IMG/VR virus record: IMGVR_UViG_3300029309_000115
Coordinates: 1 to 37,732 of that record
From: a virus
Direction: 5' to 3' (one strand)
Length of the DNA stretch: 37,732 nucleotides
The notes beneath the pieces were generated by a model, which saw only the letters and a list, made by a program, of their open reading frames with translations, was not told the DNA's origin and made no database searches. Positions 26,170-33,497 of this stretch are shown here, piece by piece. The stretch's first letter is position 1, and each line of letters starts with the position of its first letter. The position numbers and the translations under genes were made by a program.

Positions 26170-26769
26170 ATGGCAAATGTAAGTGAAAAGTTTGGTCTTA
26201 GACCTTATAAATCTCTTAATGGTGCTCCATGGAACAATGCTCAGAATAGGTATACTATTGCAGCCAACTACGGAACAGCAATCTTCCAAGGTGACTTGGT
26301 AGTTCCAACTGCTGCAGGAAACATCGAAAGATATGATGTAACTGCAAGTTCAGGAGCTGTAAAACCTATTGGTGTGTTTAATGGTGTATTTTATACTGAC
26401 CCAACTACGAGCAAACCAACATTTAGTAATCACTATCCTGGTAGTATAAATGCTAGTGATATTGTTGCTAATGTAATTGATGACCCTAATACGTTATTCT
26501 TAATCGATTCAGACGATGCTTTCACAAGAGCAGGTTTGTTTACTGGTTATAAAACTACTAACGTAACAGGAAACACAGTAACCGGCATATCAAAAGTACA
26601 ACTTGATACAAGTACAGCAGACTCAACGAATGCTATACCACTTCAAGCTGTTGATATATGTCAAGATGTTAACAATGAGGACACATCATCTGCAAACACA
26701 AATGTTGTTGTCCGTATTCAAAACCACTTTCTGAATCCACCAGCTGCTGCTGGGGATACAGGGGTATAA
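26170..26769 (+). CDS. Capsid decoration-like structural protein
   Basis: 199 residues, Ala/Thr/Asn-rich beta sandwich composition. It starts MANVSEKFGLRPYKSLNGAP; IFQGDLVVPTAAGNI, IGVFNGVFYT and LIDSDDAFTRAGLF follow the order found in phage proteins directly upstream of the capsid gene, which I associate with head decoration. AAGGAG precedes the ATG by 8 bases. Confidence 0.65.
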   Translation: MANVSEKFGLRPYKSLNGAPWNNAQNRYTIAANYGTAIFQGDLVVPTAAGNIERYDVTASSGAVKPIGVFNGVFYTDPTTSKPTFSNHYPGSINASDIVANVIDDPNTLFLIDSDDAFTRAGLFTGYKTTNVTGNTVTGISKVQLDTSTADSTNAIPLQAVDICQDVNNEDTSSANTNVVVRIQNHFLNPPAAAGDTGV

Positions 26770-26781
26770 GGGAGATATTAT

Positions 26782-27693
26782 ATGGCTATTTCAAGATCAC
26801 AATTGGTCAAAGAGCTAGAGCCTGGTCTTAATGCTCTCTTTGGCTTAGAATATAATCGTTATGAAAACCAACATGCAGAAATCTTTGTATCAGAGGCATC
26901 AGATAGAGCTTTCGAAGAAGAAGTAATGCTAACAGGTTTCGGTAGTGCTCCAGTAAAAGAAGAAGGTAGCTCGGTCACTTTTGATCAAGCAACTGAATCT
27001 TTCACTGCTAGATACACTCACGAAACAATTGCAATGGCATTTGCTATCACTGAAGAAGCTATTGAAGATAATCTATACGACAGACTAGCTGCAAGATATA
27101 CAAGAGCATTAGCTCGTTCAATGGCAAATACTAAACAAGTAAAAGCTGCAAATGTACTTAACAATGCATTTAATTCAAGCTTTGCTGGTGGTGATGGTGT
27201 TGAACTTTGTTCTGATGTTCATCCAATCGCAACTGGTGGTACATTCAGAAATGAACTATCAACAGCAGCTGATTTATCTGAAACATCACTAGAGCAGTCT
27301 TTAATTGACATTTCTGCTTTCGTTGATGAAAGAGGACTTAAAATTGCAATGCAAGGTGTTAAACTGATTATTCCAAAAGAACTTCAGTTTACTGCTGAAA
27401 GAATTTTAAGAACACCTCAGAGAGTAGGTACTGCTGATAATGACATCAATGCTATGGCTTCTATGGGTATGATCCCACAAGGCTATAGAGTTAATCATTA
27501 TCTAACAGATACTGATGCTTTCTTCATTATGACTGATGCTCCTAATGGAATGAAACAATTCGTTAGAGCACCAATCAAAACTGCAATCGAAGGTGACTTT
27601 GATACTGGTAACGTCAGATTTAAAGCAAGAGAAAGATATTCTTTTGGTTTCTCTGATCCAAGAGGTATCTTTGGTTCACCTGGAGCTGCATAG
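26782..27693 (+). CDS. Major capsid protein
   Basis: 303 residues, probable HK97 fold. N-terminal helix (SQLVKELEPGLNALFGLEY), E-loop-like SSVTFDQATESFTARY, spine helix AITEEAIEDNLYDRLAARYT, Pro/Lys domain LIIPKELQFTAERILRTPQR and C-terminal FKARERYSFGFSDPRGIFGS. R-x-R-x-S-x-G-F at the end is common to Mu-gpT-like/HK97 capsid proteins. It is followed by a strong terminator, consistent with high expression. No N-terminal prodomain of the HK97 protease type is obvious. Confidence 0.88.
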   Translation: MAISRSQLVKELEPGLNALFGLEYNRYENQHAEIFVSEASDRAFEEEVMLTGFGSAPVKEEGSSVTFDQATESFTARYTHETIAMAFAITEEAIEDNLYDRLAARYTRALARSMANTKQVKAANVLNNAFNSSFAGGDGVELCSDVHPIATGGTFRNELSTAADLSETSLEQSLIDISAFVDERGLKIAMQGVKLIIPKELQFTAERILRTPQRVGTADNDINAMASMGMIPQGYRVNHYLTDTDAFFIMTDAPNGMKQFVRAPIKTAIEGDFDTGNVRFKARERYSFGFSDPRGIFGSPGAA

Positions 27694-27714
27694 TTTCAGT
27701 GATGAAATAAATTG

Positions 27715-27746
27715 AAAGGGGGGACTTACGAGTCCCCTTTTTTTTT
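27715..27746 (+). terminator. Intrinsic terminator after the capsid gene
   Basis: GGGGACT (27720-27726) pairs with AGTCCCC (27731-27737) around TACG, extended by AAA/TTT with a two-G bulge and followed by nine T (27738-27746). It is the only strong intrinsic terminator in the virion gene block. Confidence 0.9.
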
Positions 27747-27777
27747 GTATAATATAAAAACCAAGATAATATAAACT

Positions 27778-27819
27778 AGATATAGACTGACTTGGCAGAC
27801 ACCCTAGAGGACTATATCT
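27778..27819 (+). repeat. 5'-leader inverted repeat before the 27.8 kb gene
   Basis: AGATATAG (27778-27785) and CTATATCT (27812-27819) could pair across a 26-base loop, 20 bases before the ATG at 27839. A TATAAT (27748-27753) just after the capsid terminator may be a -10 box, but no -35 is visible. Possibly the leader of a re-initiated transcript. Confidence 0.4.
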
Positions 27820-27838
27820 TTTAACTAGGAAAAAAATT

Positions 27839-28318
27839 ATGGCAAACACAACTTTTTCAGGTCCAGTTCGTTCAGAAAATGGATTTAAAAATATAATCAA
27901 AAACAGTATTGGCACAGTCACAAGTGACATGGGTTTATCTGTTTACAGCACTTCAATTACAATTGCTGCCTCAGGCACAGATCACAAAGAAACATCAATT
28001 GGTATTCCATCTAATTTTATACCAATGGGTGTGGCAGTAACAGTTACAAGTGCGGCAGCAAACGCAGTAAACTTAGTTGACATAGGCACAGAGGCTGATG
28101 ACGATGGTTTCGTTGATGGTATTTCTGCTGCAATAAATAGCACAGGATTTAAAGGGTTCTTCCCTTGCAATGGTGTGTTAGGAATGTCAGGTGGAGCAAC
28201 TACTGCTGCAACTGAAACAGCAGACGAAGTACAAGTCGTAGTATCTGGAACTGCTGGTGCAGGTGGTGTTGTAGCACTTAAGTTTTTTGGTTTATCCTCT
28301 GATTCACCAACTACTTAA
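27839..28318 (+). CDS. Structural (head fibre-like) protein
   Basis: 159 residues, small-residue-rich and beta-structured. MANTTFSGPVRSENGF at the start is a block I know from marine phage virion proteins after the capsid gene. Ala/Val/Gly-rich repeats and a single Cys follow. Probably decorates the head. It is preceded by a leader with an inverted repeat. Confidence 0.65.
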   Translation: MANTTFSGPVRSENGFKNIIKNSIGTVTSDMGLSVYSTSITIAASGTDHKETSIGIPSNFIPMGVAVTVTSAAANAVNLVDIGTEADDDGFVDGISAAINSTGFKGFFPCNGVLGMSGGATTAATETADEVQVVVSGTAGAGGVVALKFFGLSSDSPTT

Positions 28319-28330
28319 TAGGAGAAAAAT

Positions 28331-28639
28331 ATGAACTCTGATGTAGGTGCAAAAACATTAACAGCAACAGGCACAATACAATCTGGAAGAACTAGACTAT
28401 TATCTATTTATTATGTTGGAGCATCCTCTGCGGGAACTCTTACATTTAAAGATGGAGGAGCAAGTGGTACACAAAAATTAGTTATCACTACACCAGCAGG
28501 AAGTGCTGCTGATCAATATCAGATAGATATCCCTCTAGACGGAATTGTATTTAAAACAGATATGCATTTAACAATAGCAAATGTCACATCTGTTACTGTT
28601 TTTGTTACACCAGTGACTGGTGATACTGACAATGGATAA
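28331..28639 (+). CDS. Hypothetical beta-rich structural protein
   Basis: 102 residues. TGTIQSGRTRLLSIYYVGAS, LTFKDGGASGTQKLVITTPA and a final VTSVTVFVTPV suggest a small beta sandwich of the kind found as virion surface domains. GGAGAAAAAT precedes the ATG. The next gene starts inside its 3' end. Confidence 0.6.
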   Translation: MNSDVGAKTLTATGTIQSGRTRLLSIYYVGASSAGTLTFKDGGASGTQKLVITTPAGSAADQYQIDIPLDGIVFKTDMHLTIANVTSVTVFVTPVTGDTDNG

Positions 28640-28952
28640 TAGTTACTATGATGATTTAGACCTATTTGGTTTAGCGAAAGGTGGTATGCCTGCTCGCAAC
28701 AAAAAAAACTATAGGCCTACAAAGTCAGGTGCTGGAATGACTGAAGCTGGGGTAAAAGCGTATAGACGCAAAAACCCTGGCTCCAAGTTAAAAACTGCTG
28801 TAACTGGTAAAGTAAAAAAGGGTAGCAAAGCTGCTAAACGAAGAAAGTCTTATTGTTCTAGAAGTGCAGGACAAGCAAGAATGCATAATATTAATTGTAG
28901 AAAAACACCTAACAAAAGAATTTGTCAGGCGAGAAGGAGATGGAAATGTTAG
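28632..28952 (+). CDS. Basic Cys-containing virion protein (DUF6321-like)
   Basis: 106 residues. GAGMTEAGVKAYRRKNPGSK, LKTAVTGKVKKGSKAAKRRK and SYCSRSAGQ form the conserved block I associate with DUF6321. Four cysteines near the end (YCS, NCRK, ICQ, KC-stop) could bind zinc or form disulfides. The high Lys/Arg content suggests binding to packaged DNA. ATG 28632 is preferred over a TTG further up. Function not established. Confidence 0.7.
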   Translation: MDNSYYDDLDLFGLAKGGMPARNKKNYRPTKSGAGMTEAGVKAYRRKNPGSKLKTAVTGKVKKGSKAAKRRKSYCSRSAGQARMHNINCRKTPNKRICQARRRWKC

Positions 28953-29059
28953 ACAATGTTAAAGAAAAAATCGAATTAATTAAAAACTTGTACAAGGATA
29001 ACAAAGATAGTATAGTAATTGTACTATGCGTATTGTTACTCCTATCTTGGATGTTCTAG
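28946..29059 (+). CDS. 37-residue single-span membrane protein (holin candidate)
   Basis: Charged N-terminus MLDNVKEKIELIKNLYKD then one hydrophobic helix VIVLCVLLLLSWMF ending at the stop. AAGGAG is 6 bases before the ATG. This is the first of two small membrane genes directly upstream of the M15 peptidase, which makes a holin, antiholin or signal-anchor role plausible. Confidence 0.6.
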   Translation: MLDNVKEKIELIKNLYKDNKDSIVIVLCVLLLLSWMF

Positions 29060-29178
29060 TTTTTGCAATACTAGGTATTGGAACTTTTTTATTTATTTCA
29101 ATATGGAGTCTGTGGATGCTTTTTAGTTTTCCAATAGATACATTTTACGATGCAATTATCAAAAAATTTTTCCCTTAA
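29026..29178 (+). CDS. 50-residue membrane protein (holin/antiholin candidate)
   Basis: A central span (VFAILGIGTFLFISIWSLWM) is followed by LFSFPIDTFYDAIIKKFF. It overlaps the preceding membrane gene by 34 bases in another frame and the peptidase gene by 29 bases. The start codon is an ATG with no clear ribosome site, so expression would depend on coupling. The overlapped arrangement resembles phage lysis cassettes. Confidence 0.5.
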   Translation: MRIVTPILDVLVFAILGIGTFLFISIWSLWMLFSFPIDTFYDAIIKKFFP

Positions 29179-29614
29179 CGAACTTACAAAATCACAAACA
29201 GCAACAAGACTTGGTATTGAAAACAAACCAAGCTCACAAGAAATATTACATCTCAAAAACCTTTGTGAAAATATTTTACAAAAAGTGCGAGATAGGTTTA
29301 ATGAACCTGTGATAATTAACTCAGGTTACAGGTCAATAAAATTATGTGAAGCAATAGGTAGTTCTGGCAAGTCACAACACGCAAAAGGTCAAGCAGCTGA
29401 TATTGAAGTCGCAAATTTAGATAATAAAAAGGTTGCAGAGTGGATAAAAAATAATCTAGAATATGATCAATTAATATTAGAATTTTACAAAGAGTCTGAG
29501 GGACCAAGGAGTGGGTGGATTCACGTGTCGTATATCAGTGATAATCCAAGAAAACAAGCTTTACTCGCAGATAAAGATAAAAACAACAAAACGAGGTACA
29601 TGCCATGGCTATAA
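29150..29614 (+). CDS. M15 family peptidase, probable endolysin
   Basis: 154 residues. NSGYRS (57-62), SQHAKGQAADIE (H77, D84) and GWIHVSY (H125) are the zinc and catalytic residues of Peptidase_M15_3 (D,D-/L,D-carboxypeptidase-like), with FDQLILEF-type spacing (YDQLILEF). It cuts peptide cross-links of peptidoglycan. No signal peptide, so it needs a holin; two small membrane genes precede it. It could instead be a virion-associated enzyme, since it lies among virion genes. Confidence 0.88.
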   Translation: MQLSKNFSLNELTKSQTATRLGIENKPSSQEILHLKNLCENILQKVRDRFNEPVIINSGYRSIKLCEAIGSSGKSQHAKGQAADIEVANLDNKKVAEWIKNNLEYDQLILEFYKESEGPRSGWIHVSYISDNPRKQALLADKDKNNKTRYMPWL

Positions 29615-29694
29615 GTAGAGGTAATATGACACAACAAATTAACAACCCTCCTCAAAAAAAGAAATTTAGAAAAGTCAAAAAAAAGAAAAAATGA
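29605..29694 (+). CDS. 29-residue Lys-rich peptide
   Basis: MAISRGNMTQQINNPP then a tail of Lys/Arg. The ISRG(N/Q)M start is shared by short genes in other marine phages. It overlaps the peptidase end by 10 bases and the oxygenase start by 4 (ATGA). Possibly a packaged nucleic-acid-binding peptide. Confidence 0.5.
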   Translation: MAISRGNMTQQINNPPQKKKFRKVKKKKK

Positions 29695-30353
29695 AAAAAA
29701 TAGAAATCATGCCCTCATACATTTATGAGTATGATATGCCTGAGGACTTAACAAAACAAGCTTTAGAACTTGCAGAAAATATTAAATACAAACCTACAAA
29801 TGCTAGACCAAATCAAAGTTCTTTACAGATGGATGTTGACAAACATTTACCCAAGGCAACCAAAATAGTATTGGATAAAATGTATGAAATTGTAGAACAA
29901 AACAATTTCTCCATTAAAAAACTTAAAGTAGTCAATGCTCATGCAAACAAAACGAGATGTTGGGAATATCATACTCCTCATAACCACGACAATACAGTAT
30001 TCAGTTGTATATGGTATTTGAACACTTGTGAATGCGACACTTTGTTTTACAGATTAAATGATTGGATGGATCAATGGGTAAATATCTATCCTCAACGAAT
30101 TAAGGGTGGTGGTATGGGAGGTACTTGGGTACTTAAATATCTTGATTGGTGTGATGAAGAAGGCAAAAATTTAGTTAAAAATTTTAAACCTTTTGTCATA
30201 CATAAACAACCTAGCCTTGCAGGTAAGTTAATAATTTTTCCTGCGAAAATGTTACATTTGACAAATAAAAATAAAAGTTTGCATTCTAGGTATACAATTA
30301 CGTATAATGTTTTTCCAACAGAGTTTGGTCAATCAACAATGACTGTAAAATGA
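29691..30353 (+). CDS. 2OG-Fe(II) oxygenase (2OG-FeII_Oxy_5-like)
   Basis: 220 residues. EYHTPHNHDNTVFSCIWYLN gives iron ligands H97/H99 in an H-x-H form, and GKLIIFPAKMLHLT gives the distal H189, followed by R200 in SRYTITYNVFP. This P-H-x-H ... x-W-Y-L ... L-I-I-F-P-x-x-x-x-H ... R-x-x-x-x-x-N order matches the putative 2OG-Fe(II) oxygenase family PF13759. It differs from the H-x-D enzyme at 8893, so two unrelated oxygenases are present. Immediately followed by a sulfotransferase, as the first is preceded by one. Substrate unknown. Confidence 0.75.
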   Translation: MKKIEIMPSYIYEYDMPEDLTKQALELAENIKYKPTNARPNQSSLQMDVDKHLPKATKIVLDKMYEIVEQNNFSIKKLKVVNAHANKTRCWEYHTPHNHDNTVFSCIWYLNTCECDTLFYRLNDWMDQWVNIYPQRIKGGGMGGTWVLKYLDWCDEEGKNLVKNFKPFVIHKQPSLAGKLIIFPAKMLHLTNKNKSLHSRYTITYNVFPTEFGQSTMTVK

Positions 30354-30970
30354 TTTTTTTTATATCTTATCCTAAATCTGGTAGAACTTGGTGTCGTTAC
30401 ATTTTTTATGAGTATGCCAAAAGAGCAAAAACAATAAGAAAAAATTTAATCTTTAGTCACATTACATTTGGTAATTCACCAGAAGCTGAAGACCAAGGTA
30501 AAAAATGGTTAGAAAAAGACACAGTTAGAATACTTTTAAAAAGAAATGATTTAGATGTATTAGTATCCTTGTATCACGATCAAATTCAAAGAGTTCCTGG
30601 TGTTGCAGAAAAATACAAAACGATTGATGAGTTTGTTTTAGATAAAGCAAAGCATCTTGACGAATTTACAAGGCAATCAAGACAACTGAAATACAAATAT
30701 GAAATTTGTTACGAGCTTATGTTAAGAAACCCTTACACAGCATTTTGGCCTGCAATGAAAATAGTATTTGGAGATGTTGATATTGAAAAATACAGGGAGG
30801 CAATTGAGTTTTGTGATTTTAATAATATGTATAAATTAGAGAGAGAGGGTAAAATAAACCTACGAGGAAGAGGTCTTATTTATAAAACACGAAAAGGTAA
30901 ATTAGGAAGTTATAAAGAAGAACTACAACAAGAAACCATAGAACTCTTAAGGAATAGACATAACAAATAG
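30350..30970 (+). CDS. Sulfotransferase (cytosolic SULT-like)
   Basis: 206 residues. FFISYPKSGRTWCRYIFYE (3-21) is the SULT-type PAPS loop (YPKSGxTW). FSHIT (35-39) holds the candidate catalytic His, RILLKRNDLDVLVSLYHDQ (60-78) is the 3'-phosphate region, and the end has a KTRKGKLGSYKEEL segment like the SULT R-K-G-x-x-G-D-W-K motif. It is the third sulfotransferase in the window and of a third subtype. It overlaps the oxygenase by 4 bases. Acceptor unknown. Confidence 0.85.
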   Translation: MIFFISYPKSGRTWCRYIFYEYAKRAKTIRKNLIFSHITFGNSPEAEDQGKKWLEKDTVRILLKRNDLDVLVSLYHDQIQRVPGVAEKYKTIDEFVLDKAKHLDEFTRQSRQLKYKYEICYELMLRNPYTAFWPAMKIVFGDVDIEKYREAIEFCDFNNMYKLEREGKINLRGRGLIYKTRKGKLGSYKEELQQETIELLRNRHNK

Positions 30971-31000
30971 CAAGATGTATAATACTTGAAAGGAGTAATT

Positions 31001-31513
31001 ATGACAAAATTATGTGCTAGAGGTAAAGCTGCCGCCAAAAGAAAATTTAAGGTATATCCTTCCGCCTATGCAAATGCATATGCATCAAAGATTTGTGCAG
31101 GTAAAATTAAAGACCCAAGTGGTGTAAAACGAAAAGATTTTAAAGGACCTAAACCTGCATCTGCTAATGAGGGCAAGTTTATGAATGAAATAGAAGTAGA
31201 AAGACTGGAAAGGCAACTAGACAAAGATAACAAAAGTAGAGCTTTCCAAGGAAAACCAGCAGGGGCACCAGGTCAGGGGCGTTATGTCAGAAGAAGGGAC
31301 TTGTTAAAAAAGAAAGCCAGTTTGAAAAAGCAAAAAAATTATACACCATCCAAAAGAGGACTTAATACAAGTGATGTAGAAGAACTTATGGATGCTATGC
31401 CAAAATATAATGTTGGTGGTCACAGTGTCATGGGTTCACCAGTATCTGTTGATGTTGATGGTGATACATTAGAAAATCCATCTGCTTCAGTTTATTATAA
31501 AGATATATTATAA
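31001..31513 (+). CDS. Basic virion-type protein with YYKDIL tail
   Basis: 170 residues from ATG 31001 (AAGGAG 6 bases before). LCARGKAAAKRKFKVYPSAY and ANAYASKICAGKIK form a block conserved in marine phages; the rest is Lys/Arg/Gly-rich linker. The last residues SASVYYKDIL match the end of the next gene product. Probably packaged or head-associated; function unknown. Confidence 0.65.
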   Translation: MTKLCARGKAAAKRKFKVYPSAYANAYASKICAGKIKDPSGVKRKDFKGPKPASANEGKFMNEIEVERLERQLDKDNKSRAFQGKPAGAPGQGRYVRRRDLLKKKASLKKQKNYTPSKRGLNTSDVEELMDAMPKYNVGGHSVMGSPVSVDVDGDTLENPSASVYYKDIL

Positions 31514-32136
31514 TGGGCCTCAAGAAGTGGTTTTCAGAAAATTGGGTTGACATTGGCTCGCCCAAAAAAGGTGGTAAGCACCAAAAATGTGGGCGAAAAA
31601 AAGCTGATGGTTCAAAAAGAAAATACCCAAAATGTGTACCAGCTTCAAAAGCTGCAAGAATGTCAGAATCACAAAAACGAAGTGCAGTCAAAAGAAAAAG
31701 AGCAAAAGCTCAAGGAGTTGGTGGTAAACCAACAAATGTAAAAACATTTGCTAATGAAGGAGAATTTGCAACAAAACAAAAAAAAAGAAAAACATATTCA
31801 CTAAAACCTAAATTTGATTTCAGTGAAGTAAATCTAGGCGATGTCAAAACAAGTTTTAGAAGACCTGCTGTAAAATTACAAAAAAAAAACAAAAAATTGC
31901 CTGATGTTTCAGTTGAATTATTTAAAGAATATGAAGACATAAAAACACCTTATTATGAAGATAAAAAACAATCAAAGGGTGTGACTGGCACTATTGGTGG
32001 TAAATATGGAAGAGTAAGAGGTCAACTAAAAAAAGATAACAGATCAGGTAAAATATCAAGGCAACTCAGTGTTGAAGGTAATTTTGAGTTTGCTAAAGGT
32101 GGGTTGATAAGTACCTATTATAAGGATATACTGTAG
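31513..32136 (+). CDS. Basic virion-type protein with YYKDIL tail
   Basis: 207 residues. The start GLKKWFSENWVDIGSPKKGG, HQKCGRKKADGSKRKYPKC and SAVKRKRAKAQGVGGKPTNV is a conserved block seen in many cyanophages and pelagiphages (DUF5872-like, to my recollection). The middle is basic and disordered-looking; it ends GGLISTYYKDIL. Cys/Lys pattern suggests nucleic-acid or metal binding. Start and stop overlap by 1 base with the preceding gene. Confidence 0.65.
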   Translation: MGLKKWFSENWVDIGSPKKGGKHQKCGRKKADGSKRKYPKCVPASKAARMSESQKRSAVKRKRAKAQGVGGKPTNVKTFANEGEFATKQKKRKTYSLKPKFDFSEVNLGDVKTSFRRPAVKLQKKNKKLPDVSVELFKEYEDIKTPYYEDKKQSKGVTGTIGGKYGRVRGQLKKDNRSGKISRQLSVEGNFEFAKGGLISTYYKDIL

Positions 32137-32138
32137 CT

Positions 32139-32798
32139 ATGAGTAAAAAATTTCCAGACTTAAATAAAGACGGTAAAATAACAAAGGCTGATGTTTTAAT
32201 TGGTCGTGGTGTAATTAAAGCATCAGATGGTGAATCTATAGATTTTATTAAAAAGAAAACACAAAAAAACCCAGGTATTGAAACCAAAATACTAAGAACA
32301 AAAAAAGAACTATCTAAAGAAGTACAAAAAACAAAAACAGCGAAAAAAAAGTATGGTGATAAAACAAAACCAAGATACAAAAATGTAAGTGTCACAGGAT
32401 CTAAAAAAGACATAAGTGAATTACAAAGAGCTGGTCAAAATTTTCAAAAGTCAACACAGGATTTAAAAAAATATGTAGAAGAAGTTGCTAATCCAAGACT
32501 CGAAAGAGATAGAGAAGCATTGAAAAAAGCAGTCGCTGAATATCCAGAAAAAAGAAAACAATATGAACGCATGGTGAGGCGAATAGCTAAAGAAGATGAT
32601 TTAGCTGTTAGAAAAGCTTTTAGAGCAGTAGGTAGAACTGTTCCTTTTGTTTCAAAAGCTTTAGGGGCAGTAGGATCTTTAGTACCAACTAAACTGGGTA
32701 GTGCAGAATTAAAAGATATGGAAAAGAAAAAATATGGTGGCTCCATAGGTGTCAAAATGGCAAAGGGTGGCTTTAAGAAGAAAACACCAATATATTAG
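32139..32798 (+). CDS. Protein with N-terminal EF-hand/dockerin-type calcium loop
   Basis: 219 residues. DLNKDGKITKAD (7-18) is a canonical 12-residue calcium loop (D7, N9, D11, D18). A long basic helical region (about 45-160) and a membrane-like or buried AVRKAFRAVGRTVPFVSKAL and GAVGSLVP stretch follow, then a basic tail GGSIGVKMAKGGFKKKTP. Single EF-loops of this kind are common in marine phage virion proteins. Probably internal head or tail protein. Confidence 0.65.
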   Translation: MSKKFPDLNKDGKITKADVLIGRGVIKASDGESIDFIKKKTQKNPGIETKILRTKKELSKEVQKTKTAKKKYGDKTKPRYKNVSVTGSKKDISELQRAGQNFQKSTQDLKKYVEEVANPRLERDREALKKAVAEYPEKRKQYERMVRRIAKEDDLAVRKAFRAVGRTVPFVSKALGAVGSLVPTKLGSAELKDMEKKKYGGSIGVKMAKGGFKKKTPIY

Positions 32799-32806
32799 GA
32801 TGAATT

Positions 32807-33496
32807 ATGACTACATCGGGAACCACTGCATTTGATCTTAATATCGATGATATCATTCAAGAGGCATATGAACGATGTGCGGCAAGAACTAACAGTGGGT
32901 ATGACTTAAAATCGGCAAGGCGAAGTTTAAATATTCTTTTCTCAGAATGGGGAAACCGAGGGGTTCACCTTTGGAAGGTAGCAAACCAAGAACAATTACT
33001 GACAGCCGGGACAGCGACTTACTCAGCACCGAGCAATGCGAACGACATATTAGAGGCATACATAAGCACAACTACGGGTCAATCAACCACTACGAACGAT
33101 GTTTCGCTGACAAAGATAAGTAGAAGTGAATATGCCGCTTTACCAAATAAAGGTTCAAGAGGTCAACCAAGTCAATATTATGTTGACAGATTGACAACAC
33201 CTACAATAACTTTATATCAAACTCCAGATGCCAATACATATACATATTTAAAATATTATTATTTAAAAAAAATAGAAGATTCTGGAGCATATACTAACAC
33301 TGCTGATGTTGTTTTTAGATTTATACCTTGTATGGTAGCAGGATTGGCATATTACTTGTCTATGAAGTATAATCCACAAGTAGTGCAACAAAATAAACTT
33401 ATATATGAAGATGAGCTTTCACGAGCTTTGAATGAGGATGGTCAAAGAACATCTGTATATATAACACCACAAACTTATTATCCACAGGGGTTCTAA
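32807..33496 (+). CDS. Head-tail connector protein (P22 gp4-like)
   Basis: 229 residues. LNIDDIIQEAYERCAARTNS, SARRSLNILFSEWGNRGVHLW, ISRSEYAALPNKGSRGQPSQ and VVFRFIPCMVAGLAYYLSMK make the pattern of a widespread marine phage connector, similar in layout to P22 gp4. It would seal the portal after packaging. The assignment is from pattern and position among neck genes. Confidence 0.7.
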   Translation: MTTSGTTAFDLNIDDIIQEAYERCAARTNSGYDLKSARRSLNILFSEWGNRGVHLWKVANQEQLLTAGTATYSAPSNANDILEAYISTTTGQSTTTNDVSLTKISRSEYAALPNKGSRGQPSQYYVDRLTTPTITLYQTPDANTYTYLKYYYLKKIEDSGAYTNTADVVFRFIPCMVAGLAYYLSMKYNPQVVQQNKLIYEDELSRALNEDGQRTSVYITPQTYYPQGF

Positions 33497-33497
33497 A

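Noticed and set aside
31547-31741. 64-codon plus-strand frame inside the basic virion gene
   Set aside because: Low-complexity Lys/Glu/Gln product in another frame of a conserved gene; no ribosome site.
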